Shown one piece after another: positions 16,277 through 24,539 of a DNA stretch of 64,000 nt. The stretch spans positions 1 to 64,000 of the forward strand of contig WRLH01000020.1 of NCBI GenBank assembly GCA_009777715.1, written 5' to 3'. The number at the start of each line of letters is the position of its first letter. Positions within the stretch are counted from its first letter, which is position 1. The stretch comes from Lachnospiraceae bacterium (lineage in GTDB: Bacteria > Bacillota > Clostridia > Lachnospirales > Lachnospiraceae). Under the pieces are notes generated by a model. It ran no database searches and had not been told where the DNA came from. It saw nothing but the letters and a program-made list of their open reading frames with translations. The translations under genes and the position numbers were made by a program.

Positions 16277-17042
16277 TCGCAACCCCCAGTTATGCGCAAA
16301 AGCGGTACGAGGCTTTTGGAATAATGAGCGTGAGCTAATAAAACAAGGGCAGGGAACAAGAAATTGGTCCGTCCAAGATCAAATAGAGATAATGAACTTT
16401 AAGCCGTCCGGCGGTGAACGGAAGAATGCCGCCGCCCCTACATATGGACAGGGTGAAGCGACTGAATATGGAATGAGTTACGATAAATACGAAGGCCAGC
16501 ACATGAAATCCGCTGAGGCTCACCCGGAATTTCAAGGCGACCCTTCTAATATCCAAGCCCTTACACGCGGCGAACATCAAAAAGCGCATGAAGGCGATTT
16601 TCGCAATCCAACCAACGGATATTATGATTACGAAACAGGGGAGATTTCCTCTTTTGGAGACAATCCGCCAACTAACCTTGAGCCGCAGCAGTTGAGCGAA
16701 GCGTATGTTGATACCGCAGAATATCAATACATATTAAATTCGATGGAAGACCAGCGAGGCGAAATGCAAAACCCAGCCGCCACGCAAGACGTTCTTGGCG
16801 GCTTTGAGCAAAAAAAAGCCGAAATGCTTAACCCATCTCAAGGCAGTTACGAAAATGTGCTTGATGGCTTCGAACAAAGGAAAGCGGAAATGCAAGAGGC
16901 CAATGTCCAAGGGGCCAACGCTCAAGGGACCAATGCCCAAGGGGCCAACGCCCAACCTCAAATCAGCAACGCGGCCGAAACCGGGGAAGCTGTTGGCATT
17001 GACGCAAGTGGCGGAATGGATTCGGGCGGAATGGAAATGTAA
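16269..17042 (+). CDS. GH-E/HNH-type nuclease-like protein with repetitive C-terminal tail
   Basis: Residues about 10-125 resemble GH-E-type toxin nucleases of the HNH/ENDO VII class: WSVQDQIEIMNF, GQHMKSAEAHPE, GDPSNIQALTRGEHQKAH and a following TNGYYD. The His and Glu of the GQH and EH motifs would be catalytic. Residues about 150-258 are low in complexity: related GGFEQKKAEM / DGFEQRKAEM units and Asn-Ala-Gln-Gly repeats, then a Gly-Met-rich end. The unusual order has the nuclease first and a repetitive tail after it, rather than a C-terminal toxin tip. There is no secretion signal. The SUKH gene immediately upstream overlaps its start, consistent with an antidote/toxin pair embedded in the DGR island as an effector. 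Confidence 0.65.
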   Translation: MSNRNPQLCAKAVRGFWNNERELIKQGQGTRNWSVQDQIEIMNFKPSGGERKNAAAPTYGQGEATEYGMSYDKYEGQHMKSAEAHPEFQGDPSNIQALTRGEHQKAHEGDFRNPTNGYYDYETGEISSFGDNPPTNLEPQQLSEAYVDTAEYQYILNSMEDQRGEMQNPAATQDVLGGFEQKKAEMLNPSQGSYENVLDGFEQRKAEMQEANVQGANAQGTNAQGANAQPQISNAAETGEAVGIDASGGMDSGGMEM

Positions 17043-17069
17043 TGACATCTCAAAAGGAGGTTTTATCAG

Positions 17070-18380
17070 ATGAATATATCAACCCGCCTGCTTTACGGCA
17101 ACACAGTAAACCAAAATAATCCGCCAGCCCAAACTGGCGGCGTAGTCAAATTGCCCGGCACATATGCTGGCAAGCAAGCTGCGTTTACGCTAGATGATGA
17201 TACTTTAAGCAAGCACACAATGCTTATCGGCGGGACTGGATGCGGGAAAACGACATTATTTTATCATTTTGTTTCCCAAATTAAGCGGAGCATGACCAAA
17301 GATGACGTGATGATTGTTTTTGACAGCAAGGGTGATTTTTATGCTCAATTTTTTGACCCGAAAACCGACCTTGTCATCGGCAATTCCAAACAATATGTTA
17401 CACAGTCGGCGCATTGGAATATCTATAAGGAAATCTTGGCGGACGGCTGGGACGAACGCGATTTTATCCTTAATACCCAAGAAATATGCAAATCGTTCTT
17501 CCATGAGCGGACGCAGAACACCACCAATGCTTTTTTCCCGAATGCCGCAAGGGATTTGCTAGCAGCTATCATCACCTCGTTTATCCGTTCGGGCATAGCC
17601 GATGATTCGCGGAAACGAAAGTATTTTTATAACAACGAGCTTAAAATGTTTTTGGAATTGTCAGACAGGCAAATGCTGATTGACTTTCTTAAAACCCGCC
17701 CGGACACCGCGGCAATTATCTCATACATAGCCAATGACAGCCCGCAGTCCCAAGGCGTTATTTCTGAAATGTACTCTATCGTACGCGAAATCTTAATCGG
17801 TGTTTTTGCTGAAAGAGGCGGTTTTTCGATGCGTGAGTTCGTCCGCAAAAAAGGGAAGCGGACTTTGTTTATCGAATATGACCTTTCCATTGGCAGTATG
17901 CTTACGCCTGTATACCGCCTGATGTTTGACCTTGCCCTCAAAGAAGCCCTTGGCCGCAATAAAGCGCAGGGTAATGTCTATTTGATTTGTGATGAGTTCA
18001 AGTTGCTGCCGCACTTGCGTCACATCGATGACGGCGTAAACTTTGGGCGCAGCCTGGGCGTAAAAGTTTTTGCCGGGGTACAAAGCATTGAGCAGCTCTA
18101 TGAGATTTATGGGCAGAGCCGGGGCCGCAATATTGCGGCAGGGTTCTCCTCGGTCTACGCATTCCGCTCCAACGACACGGCAACGCGGGATTTTGTCACC
18201 GGGTTATTTGGCAAAAATATTGTATTAGAACAATACCAAAGATTGGACAATCAATTAGTGGAAGAAAAGCGCAACGGCCAGACCGTTGAAGACTGGGACA
18301 TGAATAGCTTGAAAATAGGCGAAGCAATTGTTGGCTTGCCGTTTGATAAGCCGTTCCGGTTTCATTTTGGGATGTATTGA
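17070..18380 (+). CDS. VirD4/TraG-like (TraD-type) AAA ATPase
   Basis: The 436-residue ATPase has Walker A (LIGGTGCGKTTLF), Walker B (NVYLICDEFKLLP) and a following arginine/sensor region (LGVKVFAGVQSIEQLYEIYG), as in conjugative coupling proteins and HerA/FtsK-like pumps. It lacks the N-terminal membrane helices of true coupling proteins, and no relaxase or type IV secretion genes are present, so it probably works in the cytosol on DNA or protein. AAAAGGAGG stands just upstream of the ATG. A homologue with a degenerate P-loop is encoded at 6386-7672, suggesting an active/inactive pair. It closes the run of larger genes in the island. Confidence 0.8.
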   Translation: MNISTRLLYGNTVNQNNPPAQTGGVVKLPGTYAGKQAAFTLDDDTLSKHTMLIGGTGCGKTTLFYHFVSQIKRSMTKDDVMIVFDSKGDFYAQFFDPKTDLVIGNSKQYVTQSAHWNIYKEILADGWDERDFILNTQEICKSFFHERTQNTTNAFFPNAARDLLAAIITSFIRSGIADDSRKRKYFYNNELKMFLELSDRQMLIDFLKTRPDTAAIISYIANDSPQSQGVISEMYSIVREILIGVFAERGGFSMREFVRKKGKRTLFIEYDLSIGSMLTPVYRLMFDLALKEALGRNKAQGNVYLICDEFKLLPHLRHIDDGVNFGRSLGVKVFAGVQSIEQLYEIYGQSRGRNIAAGFSSVYAFRSNDTATRDFVTGLFGKNIVLEQYQRLDNQLVEEKRNGQTVEDWDMNSLKIGEAIVGLPFDKPFRFHFGMY

Positions 18381-18383
18381 GGG

Positions 18384-18664
18384 GTTATAAAAGGATTGAA
18401 GCACACTTAATTATCTGCAAGAGGAGGAAAGCATATGTGTCCAGTTTTTGATCATGAGTACAAAAGATGTAAAGTATCGCCGTCAGATTCACAATGTTAT
18501 CAATCAGATGGCGAGCAGCAATCTTATTGCTTGACTGACTACAATTATAATTCCTGCGCTAATTATGAAGCATATCAGCGCGGCGATTACAGAATCTACC
18601 GCTAGGAAAAAATGAAATTTATGTTTGTGTGCAATTAAACCAGATGTTTCAATCCTTTTATAAC
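18384..18664. repeat. 17-bp perfect inverted repeats flanking a small gene
   Basis: GTTATAAAAGGATTGAA at 18384-18400 and its exact reverse complement at 18648-18664 bracket a 281-base segment containing the 56-residue Cys-rich gene. The arrangement resembles a very small non-autonomous element (MITE-like). It could also be a regulatory stem spanning the gene. Confidence 0.5.
18435..18605 (+). CDS. Small Cys-rich protein, 56 residues
   Basis: GAGGAGG lies 7 bases before the ATG at 18435, a strong ribosome-binding site. The product has 56 residues with Cys at about 2, 12, 21, 33 and 44 and many Tyr, Ser and Gln residues. There is no signal peptide or recognised family. The gene follows the ATPase by about 55 bases and may be the last gene of the island. 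It lies within perfect 17-bp inverted repeats. Confidence 0.5.
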   Translation: MCPVFDHEYKRCKVSPSDSQCYQSDGEQQSYCLTDYNYNSCANYEAYQRGDYRIYR

Positions 18665-18688
18665 GTCTTCAAAAAATGCTTTTTTATA

Positions 18689-18985
18689 TTATTTTTCATA
18701 GAAAATCTCCATATCTTTTAAAGCGGATTCTTTAAAATAATCAGATTGTTCCTCCAATCCGGCTTTAGTCATCAAACCAACATCAACTGGCAGGACTTCT
18801 TTTAAATCTAAGTATAGAGAGCCATAACGAAGGCCGATAGGCTCTGAAAACTCCAGAAATATATCAAAATCTGAATTTTCGTTCTGTTCGTTTCTTGCAT
18901 AACTGCCGAACAAAGCCGCTTTATGGATGGGATAATTAGAAAATAGAGGAGTAACCTTGTCAATTAGTTCTTTTTTTGTGTGCAT
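18689..18985 (-). CDS. MNT-type nucleotidyltransferase (MntA-like)
   Basis: The 98-residue protein is a minimal nucleotidyltransferase of the pol-beta superfamily: LFGSYARNE (GS-x-x-R) followed by SDFDIFLEF (D-x-D). In MntA/HepT systems this type of protein adenylylates a HEPN RNase toxin and so silences it. No HEPN partner is adjacent, so the gene is orphaned or the pair was broken. A RelB-type promoter segment duplicated from 851-916 lies about 90 bases upstream and could drive it. Confidence 0.75.
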   Translation of the reverse strand: MHTKKELIDKVTPLFSNYPIHKAALFGSYARNEQNENSDFDIFLEFSEPIGLRYGSLYLDLKEVLPVDVGLMTKAGLEEQSDYFKESALKDMEIFYEK

Positions 18986-19095
18986 TATACATCTCCCAAG
19001 ATTATTATTGTGTTTTTATATTCACAAATTTAACTCGTTTAGCAATTCGGCGGGAATTGCCTTACATAGATTTTTCAAAGCTAGTGTACGTAGCT

Positions 19096-19124
19096 AGCAT
19101 AGCAAATATTCTTTTGATTGTCAA
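19096..19124 (-). promoter_or_regulatory. Promoter copy upstream of the MntA-like gene
   Basis: TTGACA, 17 bases, TATGCT on the minus strand. The surrounding block 19074-19137 is a diverged copy of 851-916, the RelB-type antitoxin promoter, in the same orientation. It may be a remnant of a lost RelB-type module now serving the MntA-like gene. Confidence 0.6.
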
Positions 19125-19180
19125 TCTATAAACGCTGGTGCCTTCGCCAATGAACTACGTAAAATAAATCCCAATCTACA

Positions 19181-19298
19181 AATTACTCAGTATACTTTAC
19201 AAATTACTCAATACACTTCACTAATTACTCAATACACTTCACTAATTACTCAATACACTTTACTAATTACTCAATACACTTTACTAATTACTCAATAG
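19181..19298 (+). repeat. 21-bp tandem repeat, about 5.5 copies
   Basis: The unit AATTACTCAATACACTTYACT starts at 19181, 19202, 19223, 19244, 19265 and (partial) 19286. It is strongly A+T rich and stands between the MntA-like gene and the GH120 promoter. The period of 21 bases equals two helical turns, so it could be an array of protein-binding sites; replication-type iterons seem unlikely without a Rep gene. Confidence 0.85.
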
Positions 19299-19327
19299 CT
19301 AACGCCGGCACCACTTCACTCCCCTGC

Positions 19328-19356
19328 TTGTGCAAACAATAAAAATGCCCTATAAT
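19328..19356 (+). promoter_or_regulatory. Promoter of the GH120 gene
   Basis: TTGTGC, a 17-base spacer and TATAAT lie about 50 bases before the gene. The 21-bp tandem array ends 30 bases upstream of the -35 box. Confidence 0.6.
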
Positions 19357-19405
19357 AATATTAAGTAGAAATTTCGCTAACCGATTTTAAGTTAAGGAGG
19401 GAAAA

Positions 19406-21358
19406 ATGGACTACCATGTAGCAAAAACAGGAAACGACTCAAATAGCGGCACTTTGGAAATGCCCTTTCTTACTATCCAGAAAGCGGCGGATATCATGAT
19501 GGCTGGCGACAAAGCCATCGTGCATGAGGGAGTATACCGGGAAAATGTTGCTCCGAAAAATGCCGGAATCAGCCGTTTACGGCCGATTACATACGAAGCA
19601 GCTGATGGCGAAAAAGTCATCATTAAAGGATCAGAGATAATCAGCCCCGATGTTTGGGTAAAGGCAAACGAGACGGCTACTGTTTGGCAAGCAAGCATTG
19701 ACAATGCCATTTTTAATGGCTTTAACCCCTTTGAAAAGCTGGTGTGGGGCGACTGGCTTCTTTCCGGCGAGCAAAAAGACGTCCATCTTGGTGAAGTTTA
19801 TCTTAATGGCAGGGCTTTATATGAAGCAGCGTCAATCGATGAAGTTTTTAGCCCGGCAGTCCGGACAGCATACATGAACATTTTTACTGAAACCGAAGTC
19901 CCCGAACTTTATCCCGAACGAATGAAATACACATGGTTTGCAAAGATAGAGGGAGAAACGACAACAATTTTTGCCAACTTCCAAGAGTATGACCCAACGA
20001 AAGAGCTGGTAGAGATAAATTGCCGCCCGGCCTGTTTTTATCCCGAACGCCCCGGAATTGATTATCTTATTGTCCGTGGTTTTGAAATGTGCCATGCCGC
20101 CACACCGTGGACGCCGCCGACCGCTGACCAGCCGGGCTTAATCGGGCCGCGCTGGAGCAAGGGCTGGATTATCGAGGACAACATTATCCACGATGCGAAA
20201 TGCAGCGGCATTAGCCTTGGCAAGGTCGCCGATTCAGGCGACAACTATTATTCAAAACGCCGGGACAAACCGGGATATACCTACCAGCTGGAGTCAGTTT
20301 TTACTGCGCTTGAGCAAGGTTTTAGCAAAGAAAGAGTAGGAAGCCACATCGTCCGGCGCAATCACATTTACGACTGCGGGCAAAATGGGATTGTCGGTCA
20401 TCTTGGCTGCGTGTTTAGTGAGATATATGACAACCATATCCATGATATTTCCCTGAAAGGCGAGTATTTTGGCTGGGAAATCGGCGGAATCAAATTGCAT
20501 TCTGCAATTGATGTAAAAGTCCGGGACAATATTATCCATGATTGTGTCTGCGGGGCGTGGTTTGACTGGCAGACGCAAGGGACACAGATAAGCCGCAATC
20601 TTTTTTATGACAATGGCCTTGATCTTTTTGTTGAGGTGAGCCATGGGCCTTATCTGGTCGAAAACAATATCATGGCTTCATCTTACGCCCTCAAGAATAT
20701 GTCACAAGGCGGCGCATATGTCAACAATTTGTTTGGCGGCGGCTTGATTACCTTTGATGTCAGGCAGCGGGCGACTCCCTACCATTTGCCCCATAGCACC
20801 AAGGTCAAAGGCTATGCGGTCATTTATGGCGGCGATGACCGTTTTTATAACAATATTTTTGTTGGCAGGGGAGAGGGGGCTGATTACGGCACTGGTTATT
20901 ATGATGAGTTTAATACTTCGCTTGCCGACTTTATCCACAATATCCAAAAAGATGCCCCGGTTGACATTGACCGCTTTATTGAAGAAAAAGAAGCGGTTTT
21001 TATCGACTTTAATCTTTACCTAGACGGTGCTTCGGCATTCGCCAAAGAAGAACACGCAACAGACTTAAGCGATTTTGCGGCCAATCTTAGAGTGGAAATC
21101 AAAGACGGGCTTAATTATTTGCATATCGATCTGCCCGATCAGTTTGATTCGTTGACTGTTCCGGTCAAAACAACGGAATCATTAGGGCGGACGCGCATTT
21201 CTGATGCCGAATATGAGGACTCCGATGGTTCGGAGCTTAGGATTGAAACTGATATTAACGGTGAGAAAAATACCGGACGCATAGGACCGCTTAAAGCATT
21301 AAAAAGCGGTTCAAACCGGATTCTAATCAAACATAAAAGAAAGGATAATTATGCCTAA
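19406..21358 (+). CDS. GH120 beta-xylosidase (right-handed beta-helix)
   Basis: The 650-residue enzyme closely resembles the GH120 beta-xylosidase of Thermoanaerobacterium: MDYHVAKTGNDSNSGTL start, PPTADQPGLIGPRWSKGW and WIIEDNIIHDAKCSG. The catalytic residues of that family appear as Asp387 (WFDWQTQG, nucleophile) and Glu410 (FVEVSHGPY, acid/base), each five residues later than in the characterised enzyme as I recall it. It should release xylose from xylo-oligosaccharides by a retaining mechanism. No signal peptide is present, so the substrate must be imported. AAGGAGGG lies just before the ATG. The polyol dehydrogenase gene overlaps its stop by 8 bases, which points to a xylose/xylitol operon. 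Confidence 0.88.
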   Translation: MDYHVAKTGNDSNSGTLEMPFLTIQKAADIMMAGDKAIVHEGVYRENVAPKNAGISRLRPITYEAADGEKVIIKGSEIISPDVWVKANETATVWQASIDNAIFNGFNPFEKLVWGDWLLSGEQKDVHLGEVYLNGRALYEAASIDEVFSPAVRTAYMNIFTETEVPELYPERMKYTWFAKIEGETTTIFANFQEYDPTKELVEINCRPACFYPERPGIDYLIVRGFEMCHAATPWTPPTADQPGLIGPRWSKGWIIEDNIIHDAKCSGISLGKVADSGDNYYSKRRDKPGYTYQLESVFTALEQGFSKERVGSHIVRRNHIYDCGQNGIVGHLGCVFSEIYDNHIHDISLKGEYFGWEIGGIKLHSAIDVKVRDNIIHDCVCGAWFDWQTQGTQISRNLFYDNGLDLFVEVSHGPYLVENNIMASSYALKNMSQGGAYVNNLFGGGLITFDVRQRATPYHLPHSTKVKGYAVIYGGDDRFYNNIFVGRGEGADYGTGYYDEFNTSLADFIHNIQKDAPVDIDRFIEEKEAVFIDFNLYLDGASAFAKEEHATDLSDFAANLRVEIKDGLNYLHIDLPDQFDSLTVPVKTTESLGRTRISDAEYEDSDGSELRIETDINGEKNTGRIGPLKALKSGSNRILIKHKRKDNYA

Positions 21359-22394
21359 AACAATGAAAGCAGCCGTCATGAACGGAATCGGCGAAATTGG
21401 TTATGTCGAAAAAGAAATAATGGCTGTAAAGCCCGATGAAGTCTTGGTAAAATTGGAATATATTGGTATTTGCGGCAGCGATATCCACTACTATGAAAGC
21501 GGCCGGATCGGTGATTATATTGTCAAGCCGCCGTTTGTGCTTGGGCATGAGTGTTCCGGGACGGTGGCCGAAAAAGGCTCGCTCGTTACCCACCTTGAAA
21601 TAGGTGACCGGGTTGCGCTTGAGCCGGGGAAAACTTGCGGCAGCTGCTGTTTTTGCCGTGAGGGCAAATATAACTTATGCTCTGATGTGATATTCTTTGC
21701 AACCCCTCCGGTTGACGGTGTTTTTCAAGAGTATATTGCCCATGAAGCCGCCCTATGCTTTAAACTGCCCGACAATTTAAGCACTTTAGAGGGAGCATTG
21801 ATTGAGCCGCTGGCGATTGGCTTTCATGCGGCCATCAAGGGGCAAGCCATGGTCGGAAAAACAGCGGCGGTGATTGGGGCTGGCTGTATCGGGCTTGTTT
21901 CGCTGCTTGCGCTTAATGCCTGTGGCGTATCGCAAGTTTTTGTGGCGGACCTGCTGGACAAAAGGCTTGACAAAGCGCGTGAGCTTGGGGCAAGCGATGT
22001 CATTAATTCCAAGGAAAACGATGTTGCCAAAAAGATTCTTGAACTGACAGGCGGGCTAGGCTGTGACTTGGTCATTGAATGTTCGGGAGCGGAAGCGGCG
22101 GCCGCCCAAGCGGTGGCGATGACACGCAAAGGGGCAACGATTGTGATGGTCGGCTATAGCAAGACCGGAATGGTAAACTTTCCGATGGCCCAGGCCATGA
22201 ACAAAGAATTGAGGATTGAAACAGTTTTCCGTTATCGGCATATGTATCCGCTCGCAATTAAAGCGGTTGCGGCGGGCAAAGTGAACTTAAAAGGGCTGGT
22301 GACGGATTATTTTGCCTTTGATGACTTGCAAAATGCAATGGACCGGAGCGTCGCCGATAAGGAGAATATTGTTAAGGCTGTCGTGAGGGTTTAG
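21351..22394 (+). CDS. Zinc-dependent polyol (xylitol/sorbitol) dehydrogenase, MDR family
   Basis: The 347-residue protein is a medium-chain dehydrogenase: catalytic zinc ligands in GICGSDIHYY and GHECSG, structural-zinc cysteines in GKTCGSCCFCREGKYNLC, and the NAD-binding GAGCIGL motif. The best-fitting activity is L-iditol/xylitol 2-dehydrogenase (polyol to ketose with NAD). Overlap with the beta-xylosidase gene supports a role in pentose metabolism. AAAGGA lies 6 bases before the ATG at 21351. Exact substrate cannot be read from sequence. Confidence 0.85.
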   Translation: MPKTMKAAVMNGIGEIGYVEKEIMAVKPDEVLVKLEYIGICGSDIHYYESGRIGDYIVKPPFVLGHECSGTVAEKGSLVTHLEIGDRVALEPGKTCGSCCFCREGKYNLCSDVIFFATPPVDGVFQEYIAHEAALCFKLPDNLSTLEGALIEPLAIGFHAAIKGQAMVGKTAAVIGAGCIGLVSLLALNACGVSQVFVADLLDKRLDKARELGASDVINSKENDVAKKILELTGGLGCDLVIECSGAEAAAAQAVAMTRKGATIVMVGYSKTGMVNFPMAQAMNKELRIETVFRYRHMYPLAIKAVAAGKVNLKGLVTDYFAFDDLQNAMDRSVADKENIVKAVVRV

Positions 22395-22417
22395 GATTAT
22401 TTGTTGTAAGGATGCCA

Positions 22418-23717
22418 ATGAAAAAGAAACTAACCAGCAAATACTTTGCCACAACCCTTGCCATAAAAGTCAGAGTCTTTAACCTGATGATGTTCATTGC
22501 GATCAATTGCCGGAACTCTTGGGGCTTTATCAGGGTTATTTGTTGCAGGGTTAAATGAAGTGGTTGTGCTTGATTTATTGGTGGCCATTTTTGCTTATAT
22601 ATCGCTTCGAATTGCAAATAAGAAAAAATGCTATCGGCTGTTTAGCTGGCTTTTTAGCGTTCTGATATTTTTTATTCTTTTCCCGATCTTGTTTCTCTTC
22701 GGCGGTGCTTACCAATATGGAATTGATTATTTGTTTATGATTGCGTTCATCTTCGCGGTTGTTTTATTCGAAGGCAAAGAAAGAAAAATCATCATTGCGC
22801 TTCAGGCAGTCATATTTGGCACTTGCTTTGTGATTCCGTACCTTAAGCCACAAGCAGTGACAGGTGCGTCAAATGAATCAATTTTCCTTTATTTATATAT
22901 TTCAAATTTTGCCCTTGTCTGCGTCATCATTATGGTTATTATCTTCATGCACAACCAAGTTTTCAAAAATCGTCAGGAGCAAATTGAAGAACTTAACCGA
23001 AAGCTTCAAGCCCATAATGAAACATTAATGCGGTACGACATGATGAAAAGTGATTTTCTTGCAACGGTTGCCCATGAAATAAATACCCCTCTCGCCATTA
23101 TTGCCGCAAGCAGCAATGACTCCCTTGATTTGCTGAAAGAAAAAACACCGGCATATGACGAAATAACAGAAAATGAAATAATGATTTTGCAAAAAGTAAA
23201 ATTGGTTAAAGACATCGTGGCGGATTTGATGGATACTGCCGCGATCGAAACAGGGCGGATAACATTAGACCGAAAGCTGGTCAGTTTGTCCGCATTAATT
23301 ACCAGCACGTGTGATTTTCAGCATGAAAAGCTAGATTGGCAAAATAACAAGCTAACATATGACCTTAAGCCTGGCCTCAAAAAAATATTGCTTGACCCCA
23401 ATAAGATTGAGCAGGTCCTTATCAACCTGTTGTCCAATGCAGCAAGGCATACCAAAGGCGGGAACATCGAAATAAAATTAATTCACAAAGAGGGGAAGCA
23501 AATTTTAAGCGTTTCGGACGATGGTGAAGGCATGGATGAAAAAATGCTGGAAACGGCCTTTACGCAATATGTCACAACCACATCAGAAAATTGGCGGCAT
23601 GGCATCGGCCTTAATTTATGCTACCGCATTATCAAGGCACATGGCGGTGAGATATGGCTAGACAGCAAAAAAGGAAGCGGTACGAAAATATCATTTTCCT
23701 TAAGGGAGGAAGTGTAA
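22418..23717 (+). pseudogene. Sensor histidine kinase gene with a frameshift near codon 30
   Basis: From about 22497 the frame encodes a multi-spanning membrane region (about five helices), a coiled linker, the H-box ATVAHEINTPLAI, the N-box (INLLSNAARH), DDGEGMD and GIGLNLCYR, so the kinase core is intact. The natural N-terminus (ATG 22418, TAAGG six bases upstream, MKKKLTSKYFATTLAIKVRVF) is in another frame; one extra base near 22500-22506 would explain the shift. Removing it would join FNLMMFIA to AGTLGALSGLF, a smooth membrane segment. It may be a true mutation, a sequencing error, or the gene may start at a later codon. The response regulator follows by 2 bases. Confidence 0.75.
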
Positions 23718-23719
23718 AA

Positions 23720-24430
23720 TTGGAACATAAATATCTTATCCATATCGTAGAAGATGATGAGGTGATGGCGCGGCTGAATGAGCGTTTATTAAAACGCCAA
23801 GGTTATGCTGTTTTGGTTTCCCATAATGTAAATGCAGCCCGCCAGCAAGCCGGAGAAAAGAAAGCGGACCTATTTATCTTGGATGTCACATTGCCTGATG
23901 GTGACGGCTTTTCGCTTTGTGAAGAACTTAAGCAAATAACTGATGTCCCAATTTTATTCCTGACCGGGAAAACTAAACCAAAAGACAAGGTCACAGGCTT
24001 AGACAATGGCGGCGATTATTATTTGACGAAACCATATGATAAAGATGAGCTTCTTGCCGTAATTAAAAGCTTGCTCCGCCGTTTTGAGCAGGCCCGGAAA
24101 AAAGTAGACGAAAGCACCATTATAGTTAAAGGAAGCATTACGCTAAACATCATTGAAAGCAAAGCATATATTAATGGCCACAATGCAGGTTTAAGCCCGA
24201 AAGAATTTGCGATTTTTTTGCTGCTGGCGCAAAATGAAGACAAAGAAATAACCAGCGAGCAGATTATCACAAAAGTCTGGGGCGACCCAGCGAGCTATGG
24301 AGCTAATTCAGTCCGTGTTTACATATCGCGCCTGCGCGAGAAGCTTGGGGAGGAAGCAGCAGAAGATTTCGCTATTTTTACCTCATATGGCCGCGGCTAT
24401 ACATTCACGACATTTTCTGAAAAGCAATAA
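23720..24430 (+). CDS. OmpR/PhoB-family response regulator
   Basis: The 236-residue regulator has a receiver domain with the acidic pair in HIVEDDE, phospho-acceptor Asp in FILDVTLPDGDG, Thr in FLTGKTK and Lys in YLTKPYD. A winged-helix DNA-binding domain follows (SPKEFAIFLLLAQN, YISRLREKLG, SYGRGYTF). It begins with TTG at 23720, 10 bases after GGAGG at the end of the kinase gene. It pairs with the upstream frameshifted kinase. Target genes are unknown; the GH120 operon upstream is a candidate. Confidence 0.88.
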   Translation: MEHKYLIHIVEDDEVMARLNERLLKRQGYAVLVSHNVNAARQQAGEKKADLFILDVTLPDGDGFSLCEELKQITDVPILFLTGKTKPKDKVTGLDNGGDYYLTKPYDKDELLAVIKSLLRRFEQARKKVDESTIIVKGSITLNIIESKAYINGHNAGLSPKEFAIFLLLAQNEDKEITSEQIITKVWGDPASYGANSVRVYISRLREKLGEEAAEDFAIFTSYGRGYTFTTFSEKQ

Positions 24431-24476
24431 TTAAAATATGATGGGGTAAGCGTTAGCAACAGCAGTATATTTCTTC

Positions 24477-24505
24477 TTGCTATTTTTTGAAAAAGTGTAT
24501 ATAAT
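24477..24505 (+). promoter_or_regulatory. Promoter of the AbrB/PIN module
   Basis: TTGCTA, 17 bases, TATAAT, about 35 bases before the antitoxin ATG. Confidence 0.65.
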
Positions 24506-24539
24506 AGAAACACGGAATACATGGGAAAGAAGGAAAATT

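Noticed and set aside
17070-18380. Conjugative transfer module
   Set aside because: The ATPase is VirD4-like, but no relaxase, type IV secretion genes or origin of transfer are visible.
2940-18605. Prophage
   Set aside because: A recombinase is present, but there are no capsid, terminase, tail, lysis or phage replication genes.
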